Below the pieces are notes generated by a model. The model was given only the letters and a program-made list of their open reading frames with translations. It ran no database searches and was not told the origin of the DNA. A DNA stretch of 64,000 bases from Spinacia oleracea (Eukaryota > Streptophyta > Magnoliopsida > Caryophyllales > Amaranthaceae). The stretch spans positions 113,557,157 through 113,621,156 of the forward strand of contig NC_079492.1 of the NCBI RefSeq assembly GCF_020520425.1, read 5' to 3'. Made by a program: the position numbers and the translations under genes. This document shows positions 22,000 through 33,057 of this stretch, piece after piece. Every line of letters starts with the position of its first letter. Within the stretch, counting starts at the first letter, position 1.

Positions 22000-23383
22000 T
22001 GAAGGAAATAATGCCCTTGGTCCAAGTATGCATTCTATGATAAGTCTAATAAATGCGGTTCAGTATTAATTAACAAGTTAATAATTCAGTGAGATCAAGT
22101 GAGCTGAATGCCTAGCTAGAGGCCGCTTCAGTTCAAGTGGAATTAATGATATTAATCCACAACTTACTCTTGACTGAACCCGTAGGGTCACACAAATAGT
22201 ACGTAAACGGATCAAGTATTTAATAGCATTAAATACTCCATCTATGAATATTCGGAACCGACGGATCTTGGTTTCAGTGGGAGCTAAGATCGTCACAGGC
22301 AAGGAATGAATACTCCGGAAACGATGATATTGCCGGAAACGGAAATATGGATCGTATCGGAAATATAAATATTATCCAAGTCGTAGATGTTGCCAGAAAC
22401 GGAAACATGGTACGTGTCGGAAAATATTATCGGAGATGGAAATATTGCCAGAATCGGAAATATTGCCGGAAACGGAAATATTGTCAGAATCGGAAATATT
22501 ACCGGAATCGGAAAATAATTCCGGAAACGGAAATATTAAATATTTGTTCGAAACGGAAATTAATTCCGGAATCGGAAATATTAAATATTGTTCGTATCGG
22601 AAATGAATTCCGGAATCGGAAAATTTAATCGGAAGCGCATCGTACGAATAAGCATCGGACGAGGCCTGCCGGACGAGGCCCAGCACGAAGCCAGGCCATC
22701 GCCCAGCAAGCCAAGCGCGCCGCACAAACAGCCACGCCAGGCCCAGCGCAAGGCCAGGCCCAGCAGGCTGCGCGCAGCGCGCAGCGCGCGCGGGCGCTGA
22801 GTGGGCTGCTGCTCGCGCGCACGCATGGGGCCCATCGTGGCTGCCGTGCGTGTGTGTGCAAGTGTTTGTGTTCGTGCACGTTTCCTAAAACATGCAGAGT
22901 TCGGTTAATGATTAAATTCCTAATTCTATTTGATAAATTAATTAAATTAGAGTTCTTGTAGGATTCTAGGTTTAATTAATTTGTATCTGAATAGGATTTC
23001 GATTCCCTTTCCATACCGCTATAAATATGAGGCTAGGGCTCACAATTTATAACACAAGTTTCAAAGTATTCAAAGTGAGTTTTTGAGAGAAAAATTCAGT
23101 CACACATTTGCCTATAAAGTGCCGAAAATAATAGTACCTTAAGGGCGATTCTAGTTGGTCAATCTTAAGGCGGATCCGGACGTGCTGTGGACTATCTACG
23201 GAGGGACGACACTTGGAGTCCTAAAGACTTGTTCTTGTTCGGTTCGGGCGCAGCTAGGGAAGGCACGCAACAAAGAGTATGCATCTAATCTATGCTAAAT
23301 GATTATGTGTAAATAATATGTTTTCCTGGGTTTATGGTTTTTCCGCATGATTTATGAATTGTCATATGTATCATAACCTAACA
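22000..23383 (+). repeat. 3' LTR of Copia A
   Basis: 1384 bp. It is nearly identical to the 5' LTR; by eye the differences are a few point changes, one A/AG indel near 22078 and the loss of about 43 bases of GC repeat near 22770-22795. Confidence 0.95.
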
Positions 23384-23388
23384 ATGTG

Positions 23389-25357
23389 ATGAGTGGGGAT
23401 GAAAATAATTTGTTCTATGTACCTTTATTTGTTTTTATTTTTTAATAAGTAAGACCAAATGGGCAATAAAAATTTATCCACCATTAGTTTTAATTAGGAG
23501 AATGTCCATAAGCTATATGTGTCCAAATTATAATGTAATCAGACAACAATATTGTCAAATACTCTAGAATAGAGTTTTAAAATAAACTCTCCTACCAAAA
23601 TATAATGTCGGGTTCAGTCGTCTAGGGGTAGGTTTGACACGTGTGATGAATATGGAGGAAAATAATTTTGTCTATGTACCCTTATTTGGTTCTTTTTTTA
23701 AATAAATAAGACACCGAATAGTGAATAAAAAATTTATCCATCATTAATTTTAATTAATTAGGAAAATATCTATAAGTTATATGTGTCTAAAGTATAATGT
23801 AACCAGACAACCAAATTGTCTAATACTCTTAGAGTTTTAAAATTCAAAGCTCTCTTATCAAAAAATAATGTCGGGCCAAGCCGTCCAGGGCTTGGTTTGA
23901 GGCGGGTGTAGATACACGGACGGGGATGAAGCGGAGTTAATTTTATTTTTTGCTTACGAGGCGGGAATTAGGACTGGGATGAGTATGACACCTATCGTGG
24001 TGACGGGCATGTGAATGAGAATTTTTAGGTTGTGTTGAGGGACCAGCATCACCCCGCTTCGAAGATATCTCTAGCTGAATAAAATATATGGTGGGGTAGG
24101 TGTTAAATGATCGAGTAATGATTTAGATGATTTATGAATTAAGTGGGTATGACTATCGAAGTAAAGAATGGATGCGAATAAATTTATGTTTGGCATGGTT
24201 TGTTGTGAAAGAGGAAGAACGTAAATCTATCTACGTGCCCTTATTTTATTATTTTGAATTTGTTAAATAAATAAGACATGGAATGAGCAGTAACATACCG
24301 AGCAATCATTAGTTTAAGAAGAAAATTATCTATAAGCTCTATTTCGATGATAATTGTCTATAGTTATAGTTTAGATATGCAAATTTAATATTCATATCAT
24401 AAATCGTGCATCGAATGGGGCGAGTTTGAATCGATTGGATTTGAGAACACTCACCTCCTAATTATGTATGTCACTTTTTTATATTTTCATCAATATTATA
24501 GCTAAAACAATCAATTTTAATACTTCGTAATAAACTTATGTCAATATATTTAAAAGTTAGTTGAAAGGAAAAGTGGATTATTTATCGAATATGGGGATGT
24601 CAGTGAGTTTTTTGGGAGATCCCCCCGTGCATCCTTCCCAAGTGGGGCGGGGTTGAAGAAAGTTTGGTGGGTGACGGGGTTAAAAAATGAATTCGTCACA
24701 GGTGACGACGGGGCGATGGTGAATTTTAGATTGGACCTGTCTGCGTCGTTAATCTTCATCTAATTGATTATATATATATTTTAAAAAAACTCTTATAAAA
24801 AAAAGAGTTGAACCTAAGGATGGGTTTGAGGCGGGTGTGGGTATACCGGGGGGGGGGGGGGGGGTGATGATTGGGGATGAAATTTATTTTGTACATCCCG
24901 AGACGTGGATTGGGAGTGGTGGCTATCGTTCCTATTGTTGATGGAGAAGATGAGGAAGAGAATTGTTGGTGGATACGTGTCTGCAGAGCCAACCCCGCCT
25001 CAAGTCATCTCTAAATGAATAAAGTAAGTGGTGTATGTAGGTGCTAAGTGATCAGGTAATGAGGTTGATGGGGTGACCGTGCGAGTATTAAGTAGGTATT
25101 ACTATCCAATTAGTAAAGGGTAAACGAAATAATTTTATGCTTGACACAAGTGGGAATAATTTATTTTTTATATATCTACCCTTATTTGTTTTAATAAATA
25201 AGAAATTGAATGAGCAACAACAAATTTATCCATCCTTAGTTTTAATTTGGTTAATTTTAATTTGGAAAATATCCATAAGTACTATTTTGATGATATTGTC
25301 TACCAGATTTCATACAAATTTATATTTAGATGATTATATCGTGCATCGTACAAGTTT
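23389..25357 (+). mobile_element. Helitron H2, 3' part
   Basis: Resumes H2 after Copia A: the broken module GACACATGTG|ATGA is restored across the insertion. It contains further module copies at about 23577, 23836 and 24780 and a 0.9-kb stretch matching H0 (24410-25350 against 6490-7570). The 3' end near 25334-25357 is CGTGCATCGTACAAGTTTATA then ACTA, a decayed form of the hairpin and CTAG seen at 7577 and 11031. It is non-coding. Confidence 0.6.
24848..24864 (+). repeat. Run of 17 G
   Basis: An uninterrupted G homopolymer inside the Helitron module. The length may be unreliable in sequencing. Confidence 0.9.
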
Positions 25358-25494
25358 ATAACTAAAATTGAAGAGCTTTTTCTTTGTTAAACCAACTATT
25401 TCGTATTAAGTAACAAAAAGATACTTTAAAAACCAAAAATGAAATAAAATTAAACAAAATTTCCAAAATACCAAAGACATATATGAAAGTACAA

Positions 25495-25632
25495 ACTATA
25501 AAAGGAAAAAAAAGAAAGAGGGGCATAAAATGCGGAAGACATCAGGAGGCGGGCCTCGAACCCAAACTCCTTCCCAACATTGACTGTTTTACCAAAACCC
25601 AAGCAACCACTAAGCCAACTGAATAGTTCATT
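25495..25632 (-). mobile_element. tRNA-derived SINE-like fragment
   Basis: On the minus strand, TTGGCTTAGTGG (25607-25618) resembles pol III box A and GGTTCGAGGCCC (about 25554-25566) resembles box B, about 41 bases apart. No tRNA cloverleaf forms around them. This is the pattern of a plant SINE head. The 3' end and a target duplication are not clear. Confidence 0.4.
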
Positions 25633-25654
25633 CATTATTTGAAAAATAAATTGG

Positions 25655-26033
25655 GTATTACCACCGAAAAAAATTGATAAATTATTTTTTATTACCTAAA
25701 AAAATAAAAATTATCTTTTACCACCTAAAATTAAAATTAAAATTATTTTTTTACCACATTTTAACTGGAAAGATGGACGGAAACGTTATGCAGACCCATT
25801 TCAACGACTATATTTTGTTATTTTCTTCTCTTCTCCCAAGATTTTTATGTATATTAGCTACCATATTTCCTTACTTTACATTAGTTCACATAATATTTTC
25901 GTCCATTTTGTAGTTAAGAGATGGTAAAAAAACAATTTTTATTTAATTTTTAGGTTGTAAAAAACAATTTTTATTTTTTTAGGTGGTAAAAACAATTTCT
26001 CAATTTTTTTAGGTGGTAAAAAACAATTTAACC
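25655..26033. repeat. Long imperfect inverted repeat, MITE-like
   Basis: The left arm (25655-25760) and right arm (25917-26033) are imperfect inverted copies built around TTTTACCACC / GGTGGTAAAA, with two to three internal repeats of the unit in each arm. No clear target duplication was found, so the superfamily is not assigned. Confidence 0.5.
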
Positions 26034-26266
26034 TATATTTTATTTAAATTTTTTCCTCAAGGGGCGGGCCCCCATAAGAGGGCCCCAACGTAGCTTCTTC
26101 GGTGACATTATTGATATGAGGAAATGCCAACTCAACTTTAAGGAACTTTTTACTTGAACTTTCATTGCCTGTGTACGTTGTATGAAATGTATTTTTCATG
26201 TGTGTAGAATTCAACAGAGTAAAAGTTACAAATTTGAATATTTAAAGTTTAAAATTGTCATCAATA

Positions 26267-26353
26267 GGGGTGGTGGCGCAGTTGGCTAGCGCGTAGGTCT
26301 CATAGCTAAGTTGAGTGATCCTGAGGTCGAGAGTTCGAGCCTCTCTCACCCCA
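26267..26353 (+). tRNA. Elongator tRNA-Met (CAU) with intron
   Basis: An 87-base gene. The acceptor stem pairs GGGGTGG with TCACCCC, followed by discriminator A. The D arm is GCGC-AGTTGGCTA-GCGC, the anticodon loop CTCATA has CAT, and the T arm is GAGAG-TTCGAGC-CTCTC. An insert of about 12-13 bases after the anticodon (GCTAAGTTGAGTG) is the intron; plant elongator tRNA-Met genes normally carry one. Boxes A and B are intact and a T-run (TTTTTT at about 26363-26368) can end pol III transcription. CCA is not encoded, as usual. It looks functional. Confidence 0.95.
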
Positions 26354-26724
26354 ACTATAATCTTTTTTGAAATTTTGCTCCAAAGAAGAAAGTTTTCTTT
26401 TATCCAGTATGCATTCTACATTCTCTATGCATTTGCTATTGCACTATCACCTTCCTGCTAACATGCTTTAATTACGTAGCTTCCATGATACATTGTTGTT
26501 TGTTGTCCATTTGTTTGACAATATGTCAAAGAACTAATTATATTTGTGTTCAAACCAAGCCTAGGCATAAAATTTAATATTAGCATATCTTACACATTTC
26601 AGTGTTTAGTTTACAACATACAGTCTGAATGTATCATGTTGGAAACAACTGCAAGTCTGAATGTATAAAAATACATGAGAACACATATAAGATACATCGA
26701 GGAAAATGGAGTTATGAGGTGCCC
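26354..26724. other. Intergenic, no feature recognised
   Basis: AT-rich sequence between the tRNA gene and the kinase pseudogene. Apart from the pol III terminator T-run at its start, I see no gene, repeat or element end. Confidence 0.6.
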
Positions 26725-28206
26725 GGAATGGGCATTAATATTTCATCCTCACATTCTGCAAGAACATGAACAACTAACTCCATGTTGGCCTTTTTATTTT
26801 TATATCCTCCACACAAGAAAGCCCAACCTTAACATTATACCAGCTTGGTATCTACTGAAGTTTCCTTCCAATCTCGGGTCTACAAAGTCTTCTACCCATG
26901 AATCTTCTCCATTCTGCATTTTGCTTTAGCCAACTGAACAAATTTTACCAGTTCTGATATATCCTCTAAGCCATTATGATCATCCACCAGACCACCACCC
27001 TACTTGACAGTCGAATTCCCTTCACAAGCTCTAGGATAACAACTCCATAACTGTAGACATCAACCTTTGCAGTTTGCAGTAATGGGTTAGTTCATTGGCT
27101 CATTGCCCATTCAGGAGCCATATAACCATTTGTTCCTCTGATACCGGTCAGCTCTGATGAACCATGACTCCCTCTTTGACGTAGCTTTGCAATCCCAAAG
27201 TGAAATTTTTGCCTTAAAATCCTCATCCAAAAGTATATTTTCAGGTTTAACATCACAATGAATAACCCATTCCAGATATTCATGGTGAAGGTAAGCTAAT
27301 CCTTTAGCCGTGCCTATTGCAACTTTAAGCCGCTCTTTCCATCCAAGAAGTGTTTGGGTCGAGAACAAGTGTTTGTCCAAAGATGCATTTTCCACAAGCT
27401 CATAAACCAAGAGCTTGTGTTTCCTTTCGGAACAAAAACCCCACATTCTTGCAAGGTTCATATGATTGATTTTACCAATTGTACTCACTTGGGCCCAAAA
27501 TACTTCCTCTCCTTGGACTATAGTTCTAGTTTGTTCACTGAAACTGCTTTCTCATCTGCCAGAATACCCTTGTAAACAGCACCAAACCGTCCCTTTCCTA
27601 GAACTTCCTTAAATTTCTCGGTTGCAGTCTTGAGCTCGTTGTAGCTAAAAAGAGAATTTTTTGTGACACACATTCCTTCACCAGTAAGTCTATACTTATA
27701 TGCCAGACAACGACAATCTCCCAAGCAGAGTTGCTTACACTCTTCAAAAGAAGCAGGTCTGCTTCTGTTGAGATCAAACCCAAACTAGTCAACTTGGGTA
27801 ATCTCAACGAACTGATCTGAGTCTGCGCAATTTCTATCAAACTTCGTCTTGCACCCTTTACTCCAGTCACTTAAATCAGCAGACTCATAGTTAGGAGGGC
27901 AACTACATTTAGGCTCTGGTGTGTAAACACAAACACCATTTCTACCACAAAGACCATGTACATCACATGGTTTTGCAACTGCTTGCCATGTTATGTACCA
28001 AAAGCCAGCAGATGACTCATTCAAGCTATAAACCCGCAAATTCCAATCATAATCTAATGTTAATCGTCTTTTGATCCTAACATCACCAACATATGAAACA
28101 CTAAACTGTAACTGATCACTCCAAGAAAATATGCTGGTATCATCAAGCATTGCAACCCTACTATTATTGTAATTTGTTCTACCATTCTGATATGCTTCTA
28201 ATTGAG
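26725..28206 (-). pseudogene. S-domain receptor-like kinase pseudogene (ZmPK1-like), truncated and frameshifted
   Basis: Minus-strand remains of a G-type lectin S-receptor kinase, normally a plasma-membrane Ser/Thr kinase of about 800 residues. From its 5' end (28206): a piece after the B-lectin domain (RRLTLDYDWNLRVYS), an EGF-like Cys cluster (CDVHGLCGRNGVC...CSCPPNY), a PAN/apple piece (GDCRCLAYKYRL), then directly the kinase (LGKGRFGAVYKG, LLVYELVENASL, HCDVKPENILL, GTNGYMAPEWA, and VGLSCVEDI-type C-terminal pieces to about 26725). The lectin N-terminus and the transmembrane helix are missing: PAN sequence joins FSYNELKTAT almost directly. The DFG loop region is damaged and several frame changes occur. 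It is a dead fragment. The ZmPK1-like name rests on remembered motif similarity. Confidence 0.85.
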
Positions 28207-28710
28207 TATCAGGCCATCATATACCAATTTAAGTATAGTATCAGTATCAAATTTTACACTACGTATTTTCATAAACAAATTTTATCATGTACTCCCTGCG
28301 TCCCATTTTTATATTCCTGTATTCTATTTTGGGAGTCCAAAAATTTATAGTCCTGTTTCATTTTTAGACATAAAAAACTTCTCAATATACCCTCTTACCC
28401 CAATTGTTATTAAATAAGAGGTTTGTCAAGGGGTTTATATTGAATTTTAGAGGTTTGTAGGTTTATATTGAATTTTAGAGGTTTGTACTTCAAAGGTTAC
28501 TAAAGATAAAGTGATTTGTCTTTGCCATGTATGTAAAACATATTAATTTTTAATTTTTGCTTTTGTTTTAAATGAGATGAATGAATGATAAGTTTATCTA
28601 TTGTTGGTAGAAGATTCATTACAATCAAGTTTTGTAAAATGATGATAGGGCATGAAAATAAAACTCATTCAAATTTATTGTATTGTTATTAATCGGACAA
28701 TGATAGAGTG

Positions 28711-29386
28711 ACCCTAAGAGCACACACAACCTTGACATGTTGCTTGGGTCAAGTGATAATTGACAGGACAAAATGACTACAATGTTGACAGTGTGCAAGG
28801 GTCAAAATTTTATTAACTTGACTCGGGTCGTATATGTGACTCAAGGTCAAGTTAATTAAAAAGGGATGTGAGGCCAAATAAAGCGCAACTTGCATGAAGC
28901 CTAGGCAATAGTTGTTACCTGTTTGCATACGGAGTATTATTTTAGGTTAATATTGGCTAAAATAATTTTTTACTGTATGCATGCATGCAATGCATATTTA
29001 TTTTTTTGGGCTCATGTGCCGCCACACATGCAATGCATTTTATTTTATTTTTAAAATTTTCATGATAAGTTTTTTACAATGCCATGTGTGTACAAATTTC
29101 AGGATAATTTTTTTTACAATGCCACGTATGTTAATTTAATTTCAGATTTATTTGTTTGTTAAAATTAATAATTGTGTTTGAAGGTTAATTTAAAGTGGAG
29201 TATATGTAAAAGTAAAAAAGTAGTAAGAAAAATTAATGACCTTGAGTCAAGATTGTAGACGATAAAAGAGAGATTTAAGTAAGTGGTATGTCAAGTTAGT
29301 GAAAGATGAGGTGGAAGAAGGAGAAGGATGAAAGAGAAATTATTTTCCATTTGATCGAAGGTCAAGGATGCACATGGTCTAAGGGT
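28711..29386. mobile_element. Inverted-repeat element nested in the mariner-type element
   Basis: The ends ACCCTAAGAGCACACACAAC and (complement) ACCCTTAGACCATGTGCATC share about 26 imperfect bases. The inner right part (29228-29380) is also found inverted at 53945-54095, so this is a dispersed family. No target duplication is clear. Confidence 0.5.
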
Positions 29387-29529
29387 TGGTAAATTTTCAA
29401 TAATTAAATTTTGATTGGTTACAAATGCATTAAAACTTTACATACAACACTCTCTCTCCAATTAATTATGCTTATACATTATTTTATGTTATATGTATCT
29501 TAGGAGTTGCCAATACTTAGGGTCAACCA

Positions 29530-29762
29530 AATATTTTCCTTATTAATCCCCAAAATTGGAACCACTTTCCAATTACAAAATAAAAACGCATTTTTTTTTA
29601 AAAAAAAAAGTCCGAATAGGGTGTGAAATTTTGGACAACTTTCCCAAAATTGGACCACTTTCCAATTACAAGTGTGAAAAACGTTTTTTTTTTTAAAAGA
29701 AAAAGGTAAGAAAATGGTGTAAAAATTGGGACCACTTTCCAATTAAAAGTGTAAAAAAACAT
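29530..29762. repeat. Three imperfect tandem copies around CCACTTTCCAATTA
   Basis: Three units of about 80-100 bp, each with a CCACTTTCCAATTA core followed by an A/T-homopolymer stretch. Confidence 0.75.
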
Positions 29763-30053
29763 TGTTGATCCGTGTGCTCCATTATGAGCATTCTTATTGG
29801 TTGGAAAAAGAAAATAATCTTATTGGTTGGAAAAAGAAAATAATCTTATTGGTTTAAAAGGTTTTATTAGGATTCATGTGCTTTTATTTGTTGTTACTTA
29901 GCTGATATTTTCAGCACATTGGTCCAAAATAATCATTTCCTTTTTGCTTATTCCAACACAAGTGCAAGCTAACTATTACATAAACTCCAAATATTTTTCT
30001 TAAAACTTGTGAAAATGATCAAACAGGACTATAAAAATAGGATTGAGGGAGTA

Positions 30054-31238
30054 CTATAAACTTAATAACAGAATAGATTTCTATTGCACTATGTAATTTA
30101 GTCGCTTAATTTATTTCATGTTTTTCGTTATTTAAGTAATTAATGTACTTCGTGTTAATCCAATACACACGTCTTTATAATGATCGTTTATTTAATGCAA
30201 TTTTCGTTTAAAATATAATTTATTTCAATGTTACAAATCGATTTATTTTATCAATAGTAAAGGAAGAATAATTAATTAAGGGCATGATCGGTATCATGTG
30301 TTGTTTTGAGTTTTTGTTTTCATAATACATGAAGCTATTTTCAGTTTTGATTATTTATTTTTTTGGAAACTGATTAAAAAAAAATTCTCTCTCTTCGGAA
30401 TGAAATTCTTTTCCATCTTCTTTATTATTTACTACCTTTATATTTTTCCGTCAAACTACAATACCACCAATTTCATCTTCTTTATCATTCCTAGTTCCCT
30501 ATATCTCAAAATACCACCAATTTCATCTCCTTTATCATTTCTATTTCCCTACATCACAAAATATCAAAGAATCACATCTTAAAATATAAAAATAAAAGTG
30601 ATAATTATCATCATCCATGCTTCTTGTCGCTCCAACTACCGTTATCACCGACTATACGCTGCCTGTAATTTCTTGTATAATTAATCATTGGCACAAAGCA
30701 AGGAATTGAAGCAGAGAAAAGGTGATAAGGGGCGTTGCGAGTAACAGATGTTTTGGGGTGGAGTCTTGGTAGTTGTTCGCAAGTGTAGGTGGTAGTATCG
30801 GCGGTCAGATGGTGATGGCGGCGGAGCCGCGGTGGTATTATTGATGGGGTTGATTTTTTTGTTTGTTCTTTCACATTGTCTGGTTTGATAGATTTGATTG
30901 AGTTTTTGGGATTATTGCTTCGTATTGATAAAAATAGTGAATTGAATTTTGGGTAATTGACCCAAGCTCTATGACGGAGGGATGAGTACCAGCGTCGGTG
31001 TCGCCTCCTACAAGACAACGGAGAATTCTTGAATTACATTTTGTGTAATGTGCTTTTGGAGGAGAGAGAAAGTGTGAGTTACAATGTGTGAAAGAGAGTC
31101 AGAGACTCGGAGATGATGGGTGTTTTAAGAAAACTAATTTCCTAAAACCACTTTTAGTAGTTTATACTTTTCCATTGTAGTTTCGTGATAACAACCCAAT
31201 GTTTGTTTTATAAAATAAATTCGCTGAATAAGTATCGA
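30054..31238. other. Intergenic, no recognisable feature
   Basis: AT-rich to 30600, then a more GC-rich part (30620-31020) with a 135-codon minus-strand open frame (30611-31018) of basic, low-complexity composition. I do not recognise this frame. Its upstream side (31020-31110) is CT-rich on the minus strand, like a plant 5' UTR, so it might be the 5' piece of a broken gene. Confidence 0.5.
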
Positions 31239-31502
31239 TTTATTTTTCGGATTTTTCATGAAATACCCCTGAGTTTTTACGAAATTCATCAAATGCCCCT
31301 CGACTTTCAGAAATTCACCAAATGCCCCTCACAAATGACTTAATACTTAGAGTACCCTTACACTTAACGGACGTTAAGTCTCCGTTAACATGACTTTACT
31401 ATTTTGCCCTTACTCCATCCCACATTTCAATTTTCATTCTCTATCTTCTCCTTTTACGTAACAAACTCCCAAACTCTCTCACTTTCTCTCTCATCAACAA
31501 CT

Positions 31503-31823
31503 ATGGCACCATGTTGAGAAGAAGCTCGCCCAAAAGAAGCCCGCGGAGGAGAATGTCGTCGCCGCCGAGAAAGATCCGGGTGAGAAGAAGCCAAAGACCG
31601 AAGAAGAAGAAGAAGAAGAAGAAGAAGAAGAAGAAGAAGGGAAGAGAAGAATGCCGCCGCCGCCGAGAAAGATCCGGCTGAGAAGAAGCCAAAGGCCGGC
31701 AAGAAGAAGAAGAAGGGAGGAGAAGAGGTCACCGCCGAGAAAGCTTGCCGAGAAGAATCCCGCCGTAGGAGACTAGAAGAGCATCGATACTTACAAGATC
31801 TACATCTTCAAGGTTCTCAAGCA
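31503..31823 (+). pseudogene. Histone H2B 5' gene fragment captured by the Mutator-like element
   Basis: Starts MAP, then, after a frameshift, a Lys/Glu/Ala/Pro-rich tail (EKKLAQKKPAEE, EKDPGEKKPK, EKDPAEKKPKAGKKKK) typical of plant H2B, and ends at KSIDTYKIYIFKVLK, the conserved start of the histone fold. About 100 residues of H2B follow this point in normal genes and are absent here. The CT-rich sequence 31437-31502 resembles its 5' UTR. A (GAA)n expansion and a ~96-bp internal duplication of the tail (31560-31605 against 31656-31702) have further broken it. It cannot make H2B. Genomic or cDNA origin cannot be told because plant H2B genes usually lack introns. Confidence 0.85.
31602..31640. 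repeat. (GAA)n microsatellite
   Basis: About twelve GAA units within the Lys/Glu-coding part of the captured H2B tail. Confidence 0.95.
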
Positions 31824-33057
31824 TAGATTGGAAATTTCAATTGGGTATTTTCCCAACATAGATTGAAATTTTCAATTGGGTATTTTGGAAACCAATTTAT
31901 TGGTTTAATCTGTTAAATGTTGTTGTCTTGTGAGGTAAATTAATCAAAAAATCGCATGTTTCATTGAATTAACTCTGTTTTTGTTATTGGGTTTGCTTTA
32001 ATATTATTTAACTTTCAATTGGGTTACAATTTAATTTGTTAGGATTTGATCGAACATTATGAATTGATTAATGTCCAAATGTAGTTAGAACTTTTACTCC
32101 CAGTTATCTCCTTATTGAAGCTTTGTGAAAGCATTACAAAATCCAACAATTGCTTTGTTTGAGTTTTTTTGGGATATGATTTTGATTTGCTTTCCCAGCA
32201 AAACGTGATAAAATGGACAACAATGGATTAAAGAAAAAAAAGACAAAGGTGTTCGTTGTTTAGTGCACTAAACCTCATTAGAACATTCATATTTATAGTA
32301 TTCGCTGTTTGTCTCTGCCATTTTCACCATGACCTGTTTGAGGATGTCACTTTCTTTGTGGGTAAGTGGTGAATCCATTCTCAGGACAACGTTGTGTTTT
32401 AGGCGAGCCACAAGGTCGTGTTGCTAATTCTCAGTAATAAGACTCTGGTTATCCTCATTGATGCTCATTTTGATGAACTCTGACAAAGTTGTAGTCCTAT
32501 AACAAGAGCATGAGAAAGCTGCATCAGCAACACTCAGTAAAAAAAAGAGCCGTGTTCCTGGTTTTGTAGGCTGTGACATGCTTGCAGCCTAACCTCAAGA
32601 TCCTACGATATTTTACTAGTAAATCTCCAAATTATTGATGTTTCATCTGATCGTAAAGCCAAAATCTAGAGTTGAGCATCAAAATGGGTTATTTAAAGTT
32701 ATGGGTATTTAATGAATTAAGTTTCAGAAAAGGGGTATTTAGTGAAATAAGTATTAAAATAGGGGTATTTGGTGAATTTGAAACTAGGCTAACGGAGGAC
32801 TAACGGCGCGTCATTAGTAAGGGTACTCTGGGTATTAAGTCATTTGTGAGGGGCATTTGGTGAATTTCTGAAAGTCGAGGGGCATTTGGTGAATTTCGTA
32901 AAAATTTGGGGGTATTTCATGAAAAATCCGTTTATTTTTTATATAAAAAGGAAAAACCACAAAGCTACATCAGTGCGGAACGACACCTAAGGTAATTTAT
33001 TTTTTAAACACTTTGAAATTATCAATGTTCATAAATTAAATGTTTTGATAAGAAATA

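Larger units (their letters stand above)
12831..23383 (+). mobile_element. Complete Copia LTR retrotransposon A
   Basis: A 10,553-bp element bounded by TG...CA LTRs (12831-14256 and 22000-23383) and by the 5-bp target duplication ATGTG (12826-12830 and 23384-23388). It has a tRNA-iMet-like primer site, a 2.9-kb leader, one intact gag-pol ORF in the Copia order (protease-integrase-RT-RNase H), a 0.86-kb 3' non-coding stretch and a purine tract before the 3' LTR. The LTRs differ by a handful of substitutions plus one net 42-bp indel in a GC repeat, which indicates a young insertion. It sits inside Helitron H2, which is interrupted exactly at ATGTG. Confidence 0.97.
28292..30051. mobile_element. 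Mariner/Stowaway-type non-autonomous element, 1.76 kb
   Basis: The inverted ends CTCCCTGCGTCCCATTTTTA (28292-) and its complement (to 30051, ...AGGATTGAGGGAG) are flanked by TA on both sides (28290-28291, 30052-30053). CTCCCTCCGT ends with TA duplications mark plant Tc1/mariner-type elements. It has no transposase. It seems to contain a second inverted-repeat element (28711-29386) and a small tandem array. Confidence 0.7.
31248..32930. mobile_element. Mutator-like element carrying an H2B gene fragment (Pack-MULE type)
   Basis: 1683 bp with terminal inverted repeats of about 145 bp (31248-31392 and 32786-32930), both beginning CGGATTTTTCATGAAATACC when read inward. It is flanked by the 9-bp duplication TTTATTTTT (31239-31247 and 32931-32939). 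Long inverted repeats with a 9-bp duplication define Mutator-like elements. There is no transposase; instead it holds a piece of a host histone gene. Confidence 0.85.

Noticed and set aside
32325-32480. BTB/POZ-like string (DVTFFVG ... SHKVVLL) in the right half of the first Mutator-like element
   Set aside because: The match is short, needs stops and gaps, and could be chance; it might be a second captured piece but I cannot support it.
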